This document shows, in pieces, positions 1-11,400 of a stretch of 64,000 nucleotides of DNA; positions within the stretch are counted from its first letter, which is position 1; every line of letters starts with the position of its first letter. The notes under the pieces were generated by a model. The model ran no database searches. It was not told the origin of the DNA and saw only the letters and a program-made list of their open reading frames with translations. The translations under genes and the position numbers were made by a program. This stretch comes from Symsagittifera roscoffensis (Eukaryota > Xenacoelomorpha > Acoela > Convolutidae): positions 42,546,688-42,610,687 of the forward strand of contig NC_087069.1 of NCBI RefSeq assembly GCF_963678635.1, read 5' to 3'.

Positions 1-1619
1 AGTTTTGGGCCGTATAACAGAAAAGACACTAAGCTTGAAATGTTTCAAGGGTCTTTTTTAACCAAAATAAAAAAAAAACCAAAAAAAATGCTCGAATCTG
101 ACTGGCTGAAATTGAATCAATCCGCATATCAGATGAGAGAAACATCGTATTCAATTTAATAGAGACACTTGGCCAGAAAGGTGTAATCAAAAAAGCTGCC
201 AAACAGACAAGGTACATGTTTATAATTATGTTTAATAACATTTGAACCTGCAAACCCATTCTAGATTATCATTTTATCTAAAACTGGAATCTCAAACAGT
301 TGATCTGATTTTGAAATAAACTATTTTACATGTTGCTTTTCACTTACTTGAACAAACTAAAACAAAAAAGATGTCGTCAAAGCCCTGCTTCAAACTCTAG
401 TCGCCAAGAAATTAAACAATTTTCTGGTTTCTGATAAACTTGTGCTTTTTGGGAATTGGAAAGCACTCATCTAGGTCGAGTCATTTTTTTTTAGGGAAAA
501 GAGTCTTAAGGCCATATACAGTTTTGCAAGTCGAGTCAAAGAGTCGAAGTTTTTTCAAAAAACAAGCCGGTATTTTTTCCTTTTCCTTGTGTTTATTGAC
601 ATTTTTTTAAGTTTTTTTTTGCTCCTGATAGGCATTGTGAATTCGAGATACCGCTCATGGTATTTTTTCTAGATTTTTTGTTTTGTTGTTTCGAAATTAT
701 TATCATGGTCGAAACATTTTACGCACTAAACAGCAACAGGCTGTTTTTTGAAAGTTTGCCATATTGTACGCCCACGGAGTCTTAACCCAAAACATAAATT
801 TTAAAACGTTACATGAAAGTTTTTTTCATAATTGAGCAATTCATGAATGTTTTAGATAAATGGATAAAATTTTGTTTGGTTTTATTCAACAGATGAACGT
901 TCTCCTTGAACTGAATTTTCATAAGCAACCAATGATAAAGTTTATATTGATTTGCTTTACAGAATTTTACCTGAAATAACAGTTTATACATACTATGAGC
1001 AAAAATTGCCTGTTACGGAAATAAACGATCGAAAAAAGCCAAAGTGTAGACAGTTATAAAAGCCAATAAAAGTTTGACCTATTTTCCAATTTTGGTTTTT
1101 AAAAAGTTTTTTAAACACGGTAACCTAAAAAACTGTTTTTACACAAGAAGAGCGTACTAAAACACTACAGAGGAAAATTTTCCGAAGCTTAATCCCAAGT
1201 AGAAAAGCTCATTTGGTAGCAGCTTTGTAAAAATTCCAACCATTGGCAATTTAAAAGAATCTGCTGCTGCTTTATTGATGGCGAGGGTCGGTTTACTTGC
1301 TGGTGACTGTGGCGCAGAGTCAATGACGTGAGAATCCTAATGTACAGGCCGGAGATGCAAATCCGGAACAATGAGGTAGTTGTAGTTTTCATTTGATAGC
1401 TTTTTTCCTATATAGCGTTGGCAATTTACAAGCAACTGTACCCTCACTAATGGTAACAAGAGAGACAATTTTTTGAAACAATAGTTTTGGTGCAGATGCA
1501 AGGACGTGAGACTCCTAAGCTCCAGGTCAGATAGCTAAAATTTTGTTTTTCATGACTCATTTTAATCTTGCTTTTTAAGAGCTTCTTGGTTTTTGCCTAT
1601 TAAGAAATACTTTTTGTCG

Positions 1620-1652
<33 letters not shown>

Positions 1653-2785
1653 TCTCTCTCTCTCTCTATATATAAATCACATCTGCGAAAGTTGCTTCTA
1701 GACCAAATTTTTTGCCTCAATTTTAATTGAAATCAGCCGTATAGATAGCAGCTTATGCTATAAAAGCACGAAAGTTATCGATGTAATTAGAAAAAACTAT
1801 CAAAAACTCCTAATTAAAAAGTCGAAATTTGTCAGAAGACAAAAAACAAGACCGAGCAAAATTATTGTGACCCTTTCTTAGAAATTCGGAATTATACGAA
1901 CTTATTAGTCATCATATATCTAAAATAATGGTAATAATTCTGTCAGCATTCAAAAAATTTTGCCATCTGCAAATGCAGGGTTTTGTCTTCTGCTGGGCTA
2001 GGTTTTTTGCAGGAGTAATGTTTTTTTTTCGAAAACAACTTTTGCTTACTAAACTAAAAAAAAATTATTTAAATAATTTTTATGTAATTAAACGATGTCA
2101 AAATCCAATTAATAAATTTAAAACTGATTTTCGAGACTACGAAATTCGTATAAAGTGATGAGTTTTTTTCATAGAAGTTTCTAGCATACAACTTTATTCT
2201 ATTGAAAATGTATGATATGCAGAACAAAAGACTCTGAATTGCAAAACAAAAGTCTGAATTGTGCGTAAATAGTACAAACAGACTAGGATTAGATAGGCCT
2301 GATAGTTTTTCAAAGATATTCTTCGAATGGCTGAAACTACAATTGTTTTTCTCTCCTCACTACATCATGCCAAATATTATTTTAAAAAGTTGGATGGAAA
2401 AATTGAAAGAAAACTTTTTCTTAGTCTTAAACTCACTTCTACGCTTTAACAAACGTTTTTTCGGAAGAAATTGAATAAACAACAGTAAACTTTTATTCAT
2501 TACGCAGTGCAGACACAATAGTTTCGCATAAAAAAACCATATCACAATGAATTTTCGTGAGGTCAAAATTATTAATTAATTTTCGTGATATGATAAGGTT
2601 GCTTTAAATGTTTCACAAATGCAGGGCACGATTTTCTCGCCATATAATTTTTTCAAAGTTCAAGCTTCAACCCGTAAACAAAAAACTAAGTTTTTTTTAG
2701 ATAAGCCTGTGTCAAACTAATTATGGCAAATTCCCTTTTTCAAAGTGGGGGGATGGGCTTTTATAATTGAAGAGATGGGACTGAC
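1..2785. other. AT-rich intron or downstream sequence, no gene seen
   Basis: This is AT-rich, poly-A/T-laden sequence with only short open frames that show no recognisable protein features. The donor at 2785 means it is the next SLC10 intron on the minus strand. The only clear feature is a CT microsatellite at about 1617-1670. I see no SLC10 exon, RNA gene or repeat element here. Confidence 0.6.
1617..1670. repeat. (CT)n microsatellite
   Basis: An interrupted CT tract (CTCTCT... TTTCTCTTTCTCTCT) ends in a short TATATA run. It is simple intronic sequence. Confidence 0.9.
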
Positions 2786-2905
2786 CTGAGTAGCATTCCA
2801 CAGAGGATGGGGATGAGTAGTTTGACGATGTTGATCACCATCCTCCCGTAGGGCACATTGATGTCATTCACACTCTTCACCCCAGTGTCCCCACTGATGA
2901 AGTTG
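2786..2905 (-). CDS. SLC10-family transporter, exon after the giant intron
   Basis: The exon has 120 bases, acceptor GTGTTTAG|C and donor CTCAG|GTCAGT. It reads NFISGDTGVKSVNDINVPYG, then RMVINIVKLLIPILCGMLL. The V-P-Y-G/D-x-I/M motif followed by a hydrophobic helix is the expected continuation of SLC10 proteins after the core motif exon. It ends in phase 2. No further exon is seen down to base 1, so the C-terminal half lies outside the window. Confidence 0.85.
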
Positions 2906-3640
2906 CTAAACACACACGCAGAAAGGCCCGAGTCGAGACTTTTCACCTAATTTGAGGCCAGATTTGAGCGGTTTGAGCGTTTTTTTAGACGATTGCGCTC
3001 AAAATCTTGCTTCAAATTGTTTTTTGAACGGTTTATCTAAAAAATCCGCTCAAAAACCGCTCAAATCTTGCGCGGTTTTTGAGCGATTTTTTTAGATTAA
3101 AAGTTTCATGTCTAAAAAACATGTTACCAAAAGGTAAAAACAGAAAGCTTTATGAGAAAAAAAATAGAAAGTTTTTAAAAATTGTAAAATGTAAATAAAT
3201 ACAACCTGATACAAGTTTTGATTATTTTCTACCTGAACACAATTTATTAGGATTGTTATTACAACTAAATTATTATCAAAAGACAAATGTAATATAAGCA
3301 AAAAAAATATCATTTTTTGAAAAATATAACCTGATACAAATTAAATATAATCAAGAGACAAAATTGGAATATTTAGACTTATATTTTTCTCTTTTAATTT
3401 TTAAAGAACAGTTTTTTTTTGTTTGAAGTTTTTATGTTTTGTAAAAAAAATTTTAAAAAAGTGGAATAAAAGTGTCATTCTTGTTTCTAATTAGAAGAAA
3501 TAGTTCCAATTTTCTAATGAAGCTTGAAATTAACCTTCAACAAATTGTATTAATAAATTACATTACTGCATAATTTTTTGGCCGTCCTACATTGATAGAA
3601 AGTACAATCAATCGGAACAATCTGTTCTTTTCTTATAGTC
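2906..3640. other. Residual host intron left of element A
   Basis: Apart from the inverted repeat at 2961-3067, this is AT-rich non-coding sequence. It runs into a 23-N gap exactly where the 3' LTR of element A begins, so the target site duplication of A cannot be read. Confidence 0.6.
2961..3067. repeat. Imperfect inverted repeat in the intron
   Basis: The left arm 2961-2989 (GATTTGAGCGGTTTGAGCG followed by a T-run and AGA) is the near reverse complement of the right arm 3036-3067. About 46 bp separate them. The repeated unit is GAGCGGTTT or AAACCGCTC. It may be a small foldback element or the remnant of a MITE, 55 bp from the exon acceptor. Confidence 0.6.
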
Positions 3641-3663
3641 NNNNNNNNNNNNNNNNNNNNNNN
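3641..3663. other. Assembly gap (23 N)
   Basis: A run of N abuts the outer end of the 3' LTR of element A. Confidence 0.99.
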
Positions 3664-4557
3664 TGTAATAGTCGCCTACTTCAGTCACATATGAGGCTTA
3701 AGAAAAATAGGCCCTATAACCATTGGCTCAAGAGTCAGGGACACTATCTCTTGTGTTTTTCTACCTCAAGAACGGTCGGAGCCAATTCGGTTCGCTTGCG
3801 ACATGAGACTAGAACCCGTTGCAGCTTAAAGGCTACTACCAAAATATCCACCACTCTAGAAAATAAGAACGTTCCCATACTTAGGTCTCAAAATACCCAA
3901 AATACATAAACGCCGTTAAAAACAGGGTCGGAACAATCCGTTAAGTTACTTTTAATTGGACAGTGGAACTTTGATCCATTTCAGATGGATCAACCTAAAA
4001 CTCGCCTTATCTCAACATAACAATCATAAAACACACTCGAGAAAATTAAATTAGGGACTCACATGTTGATGCACTCGAGTACAAGGAGTAATTAAATTGG
4101 TAAGCAACTCAAGAATTAGATAATATAACTAGATAAGTTTAATACTGGTCAGTTTTGGTAACAGAATTAAATTCTGGCTCTAGAATTGGAGTTTTTGTGT
4201 GAACCATTGGGACACTCAAGCTGTCCACCTTTCAATTGAAGGTTCACTCAAGTTTGTTCCGAATAGTTGTTCTCTCTTCTTTTTATTATCTCTCCTCCTA
4301 TTTCGGGATAAGACAGCTCTACTCGTGTCCTATTTTATATCTGGAAATTGCGAATAGCAATTTCCTGCTGTTTTTCTTGAGTATTTTCCCGCAATTGTAA
4401 ACTCGGATGTTCTGATTTTTCACTTTTTGTTTTCAGTTGGTACGAGAAAACTGAGCATGACAGGCTCCATTCGAAATTTCGAAAATTAAAACTTCACTCC
4501 AAAATTACGTATTTTCGTGTCTCTCAAGGTCAAACTTCCAGACATGACCGACTGGCA
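3664..4557 (-). repeat. 3' LTR of element A
   Basis: This 894-bp LTR reads TG...CA on both strands (plus strand TGTAATAGTCGCC to ACTGGCA). Its first 756 bp match 25300-26055. The inner boundary is set by the adjacent polypurine tract and by analogy with the B LTR, which ends at the same place relative to its own tract. It contains a perfect 9-bp hairpin (4343-4351 with 4357-4365), which has one mismatch in the other copy. Confidence 0.85.
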
Positions 4558-4571
4558 CATACTCCCCGGAC
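4558..4571 (-). promoter_or_regulatory. Polypurine tract of element A
   Basis: On the minus strand GTCCGGGGAGTATG lies directly before the LTR start TGCCAG. B1 and B2 carry the same core at the same place, so it is the likely plus-strand DNA primer site for reverse transcription. Confidence 0.75.
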
Positions 4572-4996
4572 TCAAGATCGATGTCCTCATCGCGTGCTGT
4601 CTTTGTCAGTGAATCCCCAGAAGCCCGAGTGTCACTCAAGATACAGTGCCAGTGGTCATTTACAGAAGTTTGCAGCAGACTTAAGTTTATCTACCTTCCA
4701 AAATTCACGACCATATAAAATTTTCACACTATCGCTAAACAGCAATCAAAATCCGCACACACCTGCACCTATGAATTCCCGCTTTTTAAGCTGGTGATTT
4801 AAAATTTCTTTTGTCCTATTCAATCAGGAAATTGTCATGCAGCATTTTGATTTATATAATAGATCTAGCATATTAATAACAATATCTTATTTGTTAAAAT
4901 TTCTTTTTCGTGAACCCAGATTTCATCCGAGTTCACCCTCGAGCCCCCTCCCTCTCAAGACTCAAGACTCTAGAATTTTCCTTTTGAGCCACTGGC

Positions 4997-5905
4997 TCAC
5001 CTTGTGTTCTTCGCCCTCGATGTACCCGATCCAGATACTTTTGACACTGTGATCTGTTCCAATAGTGCTTCTTCGTCATCGGAGCTGATCACAATCTCCT
5101 CCCAAGCCTTCAGCTGTTCATAGGATCGCATCCACTCCCTTTGCTCTTGCAATCTCTTCGCTTGATTCGGTAAGCTCTTCACCTTCGACTCCCGGTTCAA
5201 ACAGAAGGAATTGTGAAGACTCAGGCTTACATTCTTCGCCAGGTCCTCCTCCAGTATTGACTCCCTCGCTCTAGTGTTGTCTCTGGATACTCTACCTACT
5301 CTTTTCCACCCCGTCATGATCGCATTTCGATGGCTCAGCAGAGGTCTCTTGAAGGCATCTGGTCCTATCTCGGCCTGGAATTGTCGATATTCCTTTTGAT
5401 GTTTCCTCATGTGATCCTTCGTCGCTACATATAACCAGGATGTTAACGTCGCGCGAAACCAAGGAAAGAATCTCAAACGGCTCCACACGTGTCTGACTTC
5501 CATTGGTATGGCGAACACCTTGCATGCTGTCTCGAACAACTCAAGTCTCCTGCTGTGATCTATCGCGTGAATCGACTCTGCTGTTGGCGTCTTCGATTCT
5601 CGATACTTTGCTATGTTTTCTTCCATCCATCGTAGAGCCAGCATTGTGCTCACCACCAAGATGGTAACTTTTTGTTGATGCTCGGGTAATCCCAACGACC
5701 TGATTTCTTCTACATCCCAGATCAGGCAGAGATTGGCTTGGTCTGGGTACCACACTGTCTGCGCCAGACAGTGACATGGACAATCCCCGTGTGTGAGGTC
5801 GGTGCTCCTAAGATTGCGTTCTCCCGAGGCTTCCAGGAGAGGCTCAAGTTCCATCATCTTCTCGTGTATCACGTCGACTTCTCCCAAGTTTGGGGCACCT
5901 ACCAT
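4997..5905 (-). pseudogene. Element A ORF2, C-terminal segment (unknown function)
   Basis: This open frame of 302 codons aligns throughout with the C-terminal end of the B2 ORF2. Shared blocks include EPLLEASGxRN, PCHCLxQTxWYP, LELFETxCKV, WFRAxxTxWLY, KHMxKH and HNSFCxNRES. It is separated from the previous segment by a frameshift near 5900, whereas B2 is continuous there. It ends in an acidic, Ser-rich tail. No known family is recognised. About 440 bp of 3' UTR follow before the polypurine tract. Confidence 0.7.
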
Positions 5906-6444
5906 GGGTTCCCTATCACGTTTTGTCTCTCGAGGTCACTTGTATTTTCGCTCTCCAAGCCTAGAAGTTCTTCACCCCAGATTTCACTCAAGTCATCCCT
6001 TTGTTCTTTAGGCACTGTTCCTCGGACCTTCCTCAACAGCTTGTGTGAATGATGTGACATCCGAGCTAGTCGTACACATTTGGGCACTGAGAAGGCTTTG
6101 TCTACCAATAATCTCTGGCTGAACACTTCTACCATCGCCATGTGTAATGGATAGTGGCTGCCACATAAGTTGGCCATCACTGACCCCACTAGGGACTTCG
6201 CATTTACAGGCAGTCCATAGGCTTCGCTCATGGGAAATCCCATCTCCGCTTCGAGTCCAACCTTCCAACTCTTGATGTGTTTCTGGGTCACTTGCAACAC
6301 TCCGGGCCATGACTCCACGCTCAAAGCGGTCACGAAGTGGTGTTCTGACTCTAGCCTCTCCAGTGACTGGAGACTACACATTCCTGAGAAGAATCCCAGA
6401 GCTGTTGCTAGGTTCACAGTGGTACTCGCGTAACACTCAGCCAC
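5899..6444 (-). pseudogene. Element A ORF2 segment (unknown function)
   Basis: It encodes 181 codons homologous to B2 ORF2, including VNLxTALGFxS, FPGVLQ-like WPGVLQ, and the very conserved FSVPKCVRLARMS. Frame breaks on both sides separate it from its neighbours, although the B2 equivalent is uninterrupted. The strong conservation of the PKCVRLARMS block implies a constrained function, which I cannot assign. Confidence 0.7.
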
Positions 6445-6501
6445 TATCTGTATCTCACTTTTCTCCCTTTCGGTGATATCTTCAAATCAGGTGACTAAGT
6501 C

Positions 6502-8193
6502 TTATTTCTGGAAAGACTGTATCCTGACGCACGATCGTCCATCACAGGTGTGCTCGCCATTCCCACACGTCGTGTCAAGACAACTGCCCGGCTCCATCTT
6601 CTTTACCGACCCTGTTCCACTCGTCATCTCACTTGACTCCTTCATATGAGGCAGGATCAGTCTATGTACTATACTCAAGGTCGCTAAATCTTCATCCTCT
6701 GTCGGCGCCAATCTCACTCGCTCAGTGACTTCCTCGATCAGGCTCGCATGGGGATGTGGACACCAGGAGGGCCTGAGCAATTTCCACACCACTCCCAGAT
6801 TCGTGGTCAACATGCCGTTCCCGTTACCCATTTTTAGTTCTACTCTTTTACTTGAGCGAGGCACACTTATTACTTCCGGTGTTCTCTCGAGAATCAAACC
6901 TAGACTAGGTCTCTCTCTTTCCACAGGGTCTATCTCCATTATCCTCTCTGTCCAGAACTTCAGCAGCTCCGCCACCTCATAGTTTCTATGGGCACCTCCA
7001 GCTTCTAAGTCTAAGAAAGGGTTGTATGCCATCCCCATCACTCCAGACACATACTGATACTCTCCCTTCTTGTTGGGTTTCAAGTACTCTCCTGAAATAG
7101 CCAAGTTACGGTGAACGTCGTGCTTCTCCTCGAACTTCTTGTTGTAGAATCTCCGTATCTCATCTAACTTCCTGTGGCTCTCTAGAGATTGCCTAGAACC
7201 ATCTTCCTTTTCTATCCCAGTACTCTGGTACACATTCAAGATGACTGTGGAGACTCTCCTTTCCAGCGTCTTGCTTCCAATTGCTCTCTGGTGACATGCT
7301 AGGATGGTACTGTCAGTCATCATCGACATTGTCCATCTCAAGAAACAGGTAGCATCCTTCCTCCTTGCCAGACTCAAGCCTGAGTTATCCCTAGCAACGT
7401 GCTGCACCATTACTCGATACACCTCTAGATTCTTGCCTCCCAATTCCAACTTATCGTACGAATTTAGAGTCTCTAACTCTATTCCCAACAGGCTCCACGC
7501 GAACATCAGTTGTCCTGCGGTCCTAATAAAGGGATTCGCCATCAACGGTGATGCCGATGAGGATGTTCTCATCGCTTCTTCAAAATGATCCTTTAACAAG
7601 TTCTGCCAAGTTCTCTTCAGTTGGCTCCCCAATTCCAATTTATTGATACCAGCCTTCTGCTGGGTAGCCCAGTTGCGTCGTTTGCGTGACACTCCACTGT
7701 CGAGCTTTCTCAGGCAGTCTTCCAATTCCTGTAATGTTTCCAGGGCCACCCACCACGGTCGGGCGGTGTTCCTCGTTTTATTTTTCTCAAGAGGATCGCT
7801 AGTCACTTGCTTCCCGGTAGCCTGGTGTTCATTTGAGACCCATTCTTTGCCGACGTCCACTTCCCAGGTCTGCCCGCTCGTCGAACCTCGCTTCATTTTT
7901 ATCCTCTGAGGCTTGAAGTCTTCTTCCGTTGTTGAGCTGGTGGGGATCTCCATCTCCTTTTCTACGTCGAGCAGTTTCCTCGGCTCGTAGCTACTCTTGT
8001 AGGCTGCTGTCTTCCATCGTGCCCGAACCATGGGGGCCGTCTCTCTCAAGTTTTCCCCCGAGACCGCATCCGCTGAAGGACTGCCCAATCCCTCCACGTC
8101 TATCTTCCTCTTGCGATACCTCACGTCTTTACTCGGGGGCGTTGTCGTTATCATCACTGATTCGACTTCCTTGTCTCCGTCCAACCCTTCCAA
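6502..8193 (-). pseudogene. Element A ORF2, central segment with conserved Cys/His cluster
   Basis: The frame is open for 563 codons, but the frame-opening codon is TTG, so this is an internal piece rather than a separate gene. Blocks shared with B2 include KxDEIRRFxNK, YVSGxxGxAYNPFL, LRFW/LKFW, LRPSWCP/MKPSWCP and a C-x4-C-x4-H-x-C-x4-C cluster near the end (CLDTTCGNGEHTC, then DGRSC). The cluster could bind zinc. The N-terminal 150 residues are basic and low in similarity. It ends at a TAA where B2 reads on. Confidence 0.7.
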
Positions 8194-8456
8194 CTCTTGC
8201 CTCCCCCTGCTCGAGCCTTAAGGATATTAGTACTTTTAATTATATTACTAGTTCCGATCTTATCCTCCCTTACATGTTCAATTATTTTATCGTCAGTTTT
8301 TTGTTTCGGAGTAGAGCTGTCTTTACATTTGTCTTCTCTGGTCTTTCGTGGTGCCTTCCTCAACTCGACCATCTTGCTCAGCAGCTCTCCTCTAGTTTTC
8401 TCCTCCAGGCCTGTCCCCATCAGGATAGGTTCTCCGAACTTCACCACCGTTCCCAC
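8154..8456 (-). pseudogene. Element A ORF2 linker fragment
   Basis: This 100-codon frame bridges the end of the SGNH2 segment and the central segment. Its KFGEPILMGTGLEEKTRGEL stretch aligns loosely with a B2 stretch reading ILKTGLNQPLMREVLDKL. It is probably the true path of the polyprotein between two frameshifts. It is Lys-rich. Confidence 0.45.
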
Positions 8457-11400
8457 AGCTCCTCCTTAAAATCGTCCAATGTGGTGTCGTCGTCCACTTC
8501 TCGATTAAAATTGCTCAAGAATCTTCGCCAAACATCCGCATCCAGAGTGCCTAGGAAGGCATCCCTGTTTCCCTCGAAGGTGTTCTTCTCCCTTTTCTCC
8601 GCACTCAGGAAGATCATTCCCATGTTGGGATTCTCGCTCGTCAGTGGCAACTCTAGATTCTTGCGGGGAGATGAGGTCAAAGGTGGCGTGGGGGTGTCTG
8701 CCCAATTTTCTCCACTCAGATTTTTCAACAGTTCTTGCGTGGTGAACTCTTCCTCCGATGGCTTCTGCTCCGGTGTATTTCCCACCTCCATATCCTCTCC
8801 TGCCTCACTGAGAGTCTCGTCCATGCTCTCCTCCCCCGATTCTGCTTCTCTTCTCTCAAGAATCCTTCTGAATCGATCTTCTACGGGACCACTCCTTTTA
8901 TCCCCAGGGGTGTCCACTGATAGGGGTGATGGTGTAGCTGGACCCGTTTCCTTATACTCTGTCAGAGCCACATGCAATGGGCCTGCTGCATCCAGCTCCT
9001 TTCCCTCCTGTCTCCTTTCCACCTGCTCTAGTCCGTAAGGTGGCCGGTATTTCCTTGTGGCAAACAGCATATCGTCTGCTTTCAGTGCGATATGCCCTTC
9101 ATTCACTATCATCCTGCCATCGTCCCACACCGGCAACTTGTTCTCTAGACCTGCCCGCTCAAGTGTTCTCAAGGCATCTCGTACCTCGAACTTCGGGGGC
9201 ATCGACCCTCTCATTTTCTTGGCTTGAGTTGTCCATGAATTTATTTTCGCATCGCTGGTATGAAAATAGATCGCTGCAGAGTAGCCGATGAAGAGAGAAT
9301 CCCAGCCGTCGATGAACTCCTTCTGCTGTTCTTCGGTTGCTGCTCTCGCGAAAAAGGACGGGATCACCAGGGAGCTGTTCATCCCCAGGGTCATTCTCCT
9401 CACTGTTGGAAATTCTGGATTGCTTGCCGGCAGGACTTCCTTCTCCAATATCGCCTCTAGCTCCCTTTTCACCAGCTCGAAGCTTTTCTTCCACGCGGGA
9501 ATTCTCAAGATCTCTTGTCCATTTGCTGTCAGGGGATTTAGGTTCCAGAACTTGGGATAGGTTTCGATGGGGCCTTCGCGCTTGCCTCCCATCCTGAACT
9601 GCAGTTGTCCTCGAAAACTGTACACCACCAACTCCGGATCCTTCACCTTTCCGAAGAGCACCGTGTTGCTCATCTGTGCCCTTAGCACCTCCTGCTGACA
9701 CCAATTAAGTGTCGTCCCATCTAGTACGCTTATGAGGCTCACTTGGGTTACTGAGTGTCGATAAGCTTTCACCAGAGGATCTGGAAACGCGAACGTGACG
9801 GCCGATCCATAGATACAGGTTACGACCTCCCCTAGCCCCCGGATCATCCCCATGGGGTCCGATCTCATGGCCAGGCATAGGTCCGTCAATAGAGGCATGC
9901 TCCCATTCACTTTCCTCCACTCCTCTCTTGTCTTCGGGCTCGTTTCTTCACCAGTCAGGTGCCGGTTCTGCATCAGTAGGTACTGTATCATCAGCGTCTT
10001 TAGCGCGGCAGCACACCTATACGAGTAGGTGTCAATACTCGAGTGTGTTTTTCCCATCGACAGAGGCTCTCCGTATTTCATCATTCGGTGAACTGACACC
10101 AGTTCCCCGTGGGTTAGAAGCACCAATGTCAAGTATCCGTCTATCCGGAGGGTGTCCACGCCCCGACTGAACATGTATGCTGGGCCCATATTAAACAGGT
10201 ACCTTGGGTAAACCAGGTACAGTGCCAGCAACAGACTGATGGGCATATTCAATACTTCCTGTATGAAGGCTTTAAAGATGGTCTCTTTCGCGCTATACAC
10301 TTCGGCCAGGTACTCCTTTCCCCAACAAGGACTCAAGAACTCAAGAATCTCGTGATCCCTCCTCGTCCTCAGCTCACCCCTTGCGTGCTTCCTCCAGAAT
10401 CCTCCAATCGTGACTTCGTTGGCTGCTGTGACGAACCTACCAACCGTCATTTCCCTTTTCTCGGCCACTCCCAGCTGCTCCTCAAGAAAATCCCAGATCT
10501 GCTTCACCAGAAGCGGAGCATCTTCTCTTGTCTTCTCCGTGGCGTTCTCCAGCCTTGGTGTCAGGAAGGGCCACCTGTCTCCCTCTTGTGTCAACCGATA
10601 CACCATCGACTCCAGCTGCTTCTCCGATGCGCCCACGTTCTTCCTCTCGTTGTTCGGCCCTCTAGATTTACTGGTGGAGCTTGTGATGGTCACCTCCATA
10701 ATTCGAAACCACAGACTGGCCGTCAGGTGAGTCACCACTGGATGATCGTCCCCTATAATCGGACTGAGCTTGAGTTGCCTAGCGAAGTTAGATATCTCCA
10801 GCAAGAGGACCTCGTCCAATACGATGAGGATGTCGGCCAACTCGTGAAAGCCCCTCAACGCGTGGGACACATCCGCCCACGCCGCCGCGAGTTCTGACCT
10901 GCGAAGTCTCAAGTTCGTAGGTTCCAGTTCCCGATTGGGAGCTGCCATCAGAATACGCCATCCATTCCCTTCTGCTATCAAGATCAAGATCGCATACACA
11001 AATTGCAGTGCGGGAGGCATGCTCGCGTACCCGGGGGACGTCGTGAACGCCACTTTTGTCTTGGAGCCAAATCGTGAGGCAACGTTCTCTTGTACTTCAT
11101 TCATGGCTGCAAATAATGTCTGGATGGCTTCCCAGATCTTCTTCGGCGTAGGTTTATCACCCTTGAGCTGCTCAAGAAACCCCGTCGCATGCAAGTGATC
11201 GTTCATCCCTGCAAACAGCAGTAGCTCAGGCTCGCAAGGCATCTTTGATTTTACTGCCACCACCAGGGTTAACATCTGGTTTAGCTCCGCTCCCGGCAAT
11301 GAATATATCAGAGTTTCCGGCCAAAACAATTTGGGAGACGTCCCCTCAAAGTCCGATCCCACCACGATGACCACCCTCGCTGCGGCTGGGTCTGCCCTGT

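Noticed and set aside
3592-3909. 105-codon plus-strand ORF spanning the 23-N gap
   Set aside because: Its frame runs through unknown bases and then through LTR sequence of element A; the same stretch in the other LTR has no conserved coding.
7929-9038. 369-codon plus-strand ORF
   Set aside because: It is antisense to the conserved ORF2 of element A, Ser/Leu-rich as expected for a shadow frame, with no counterpart in B2.
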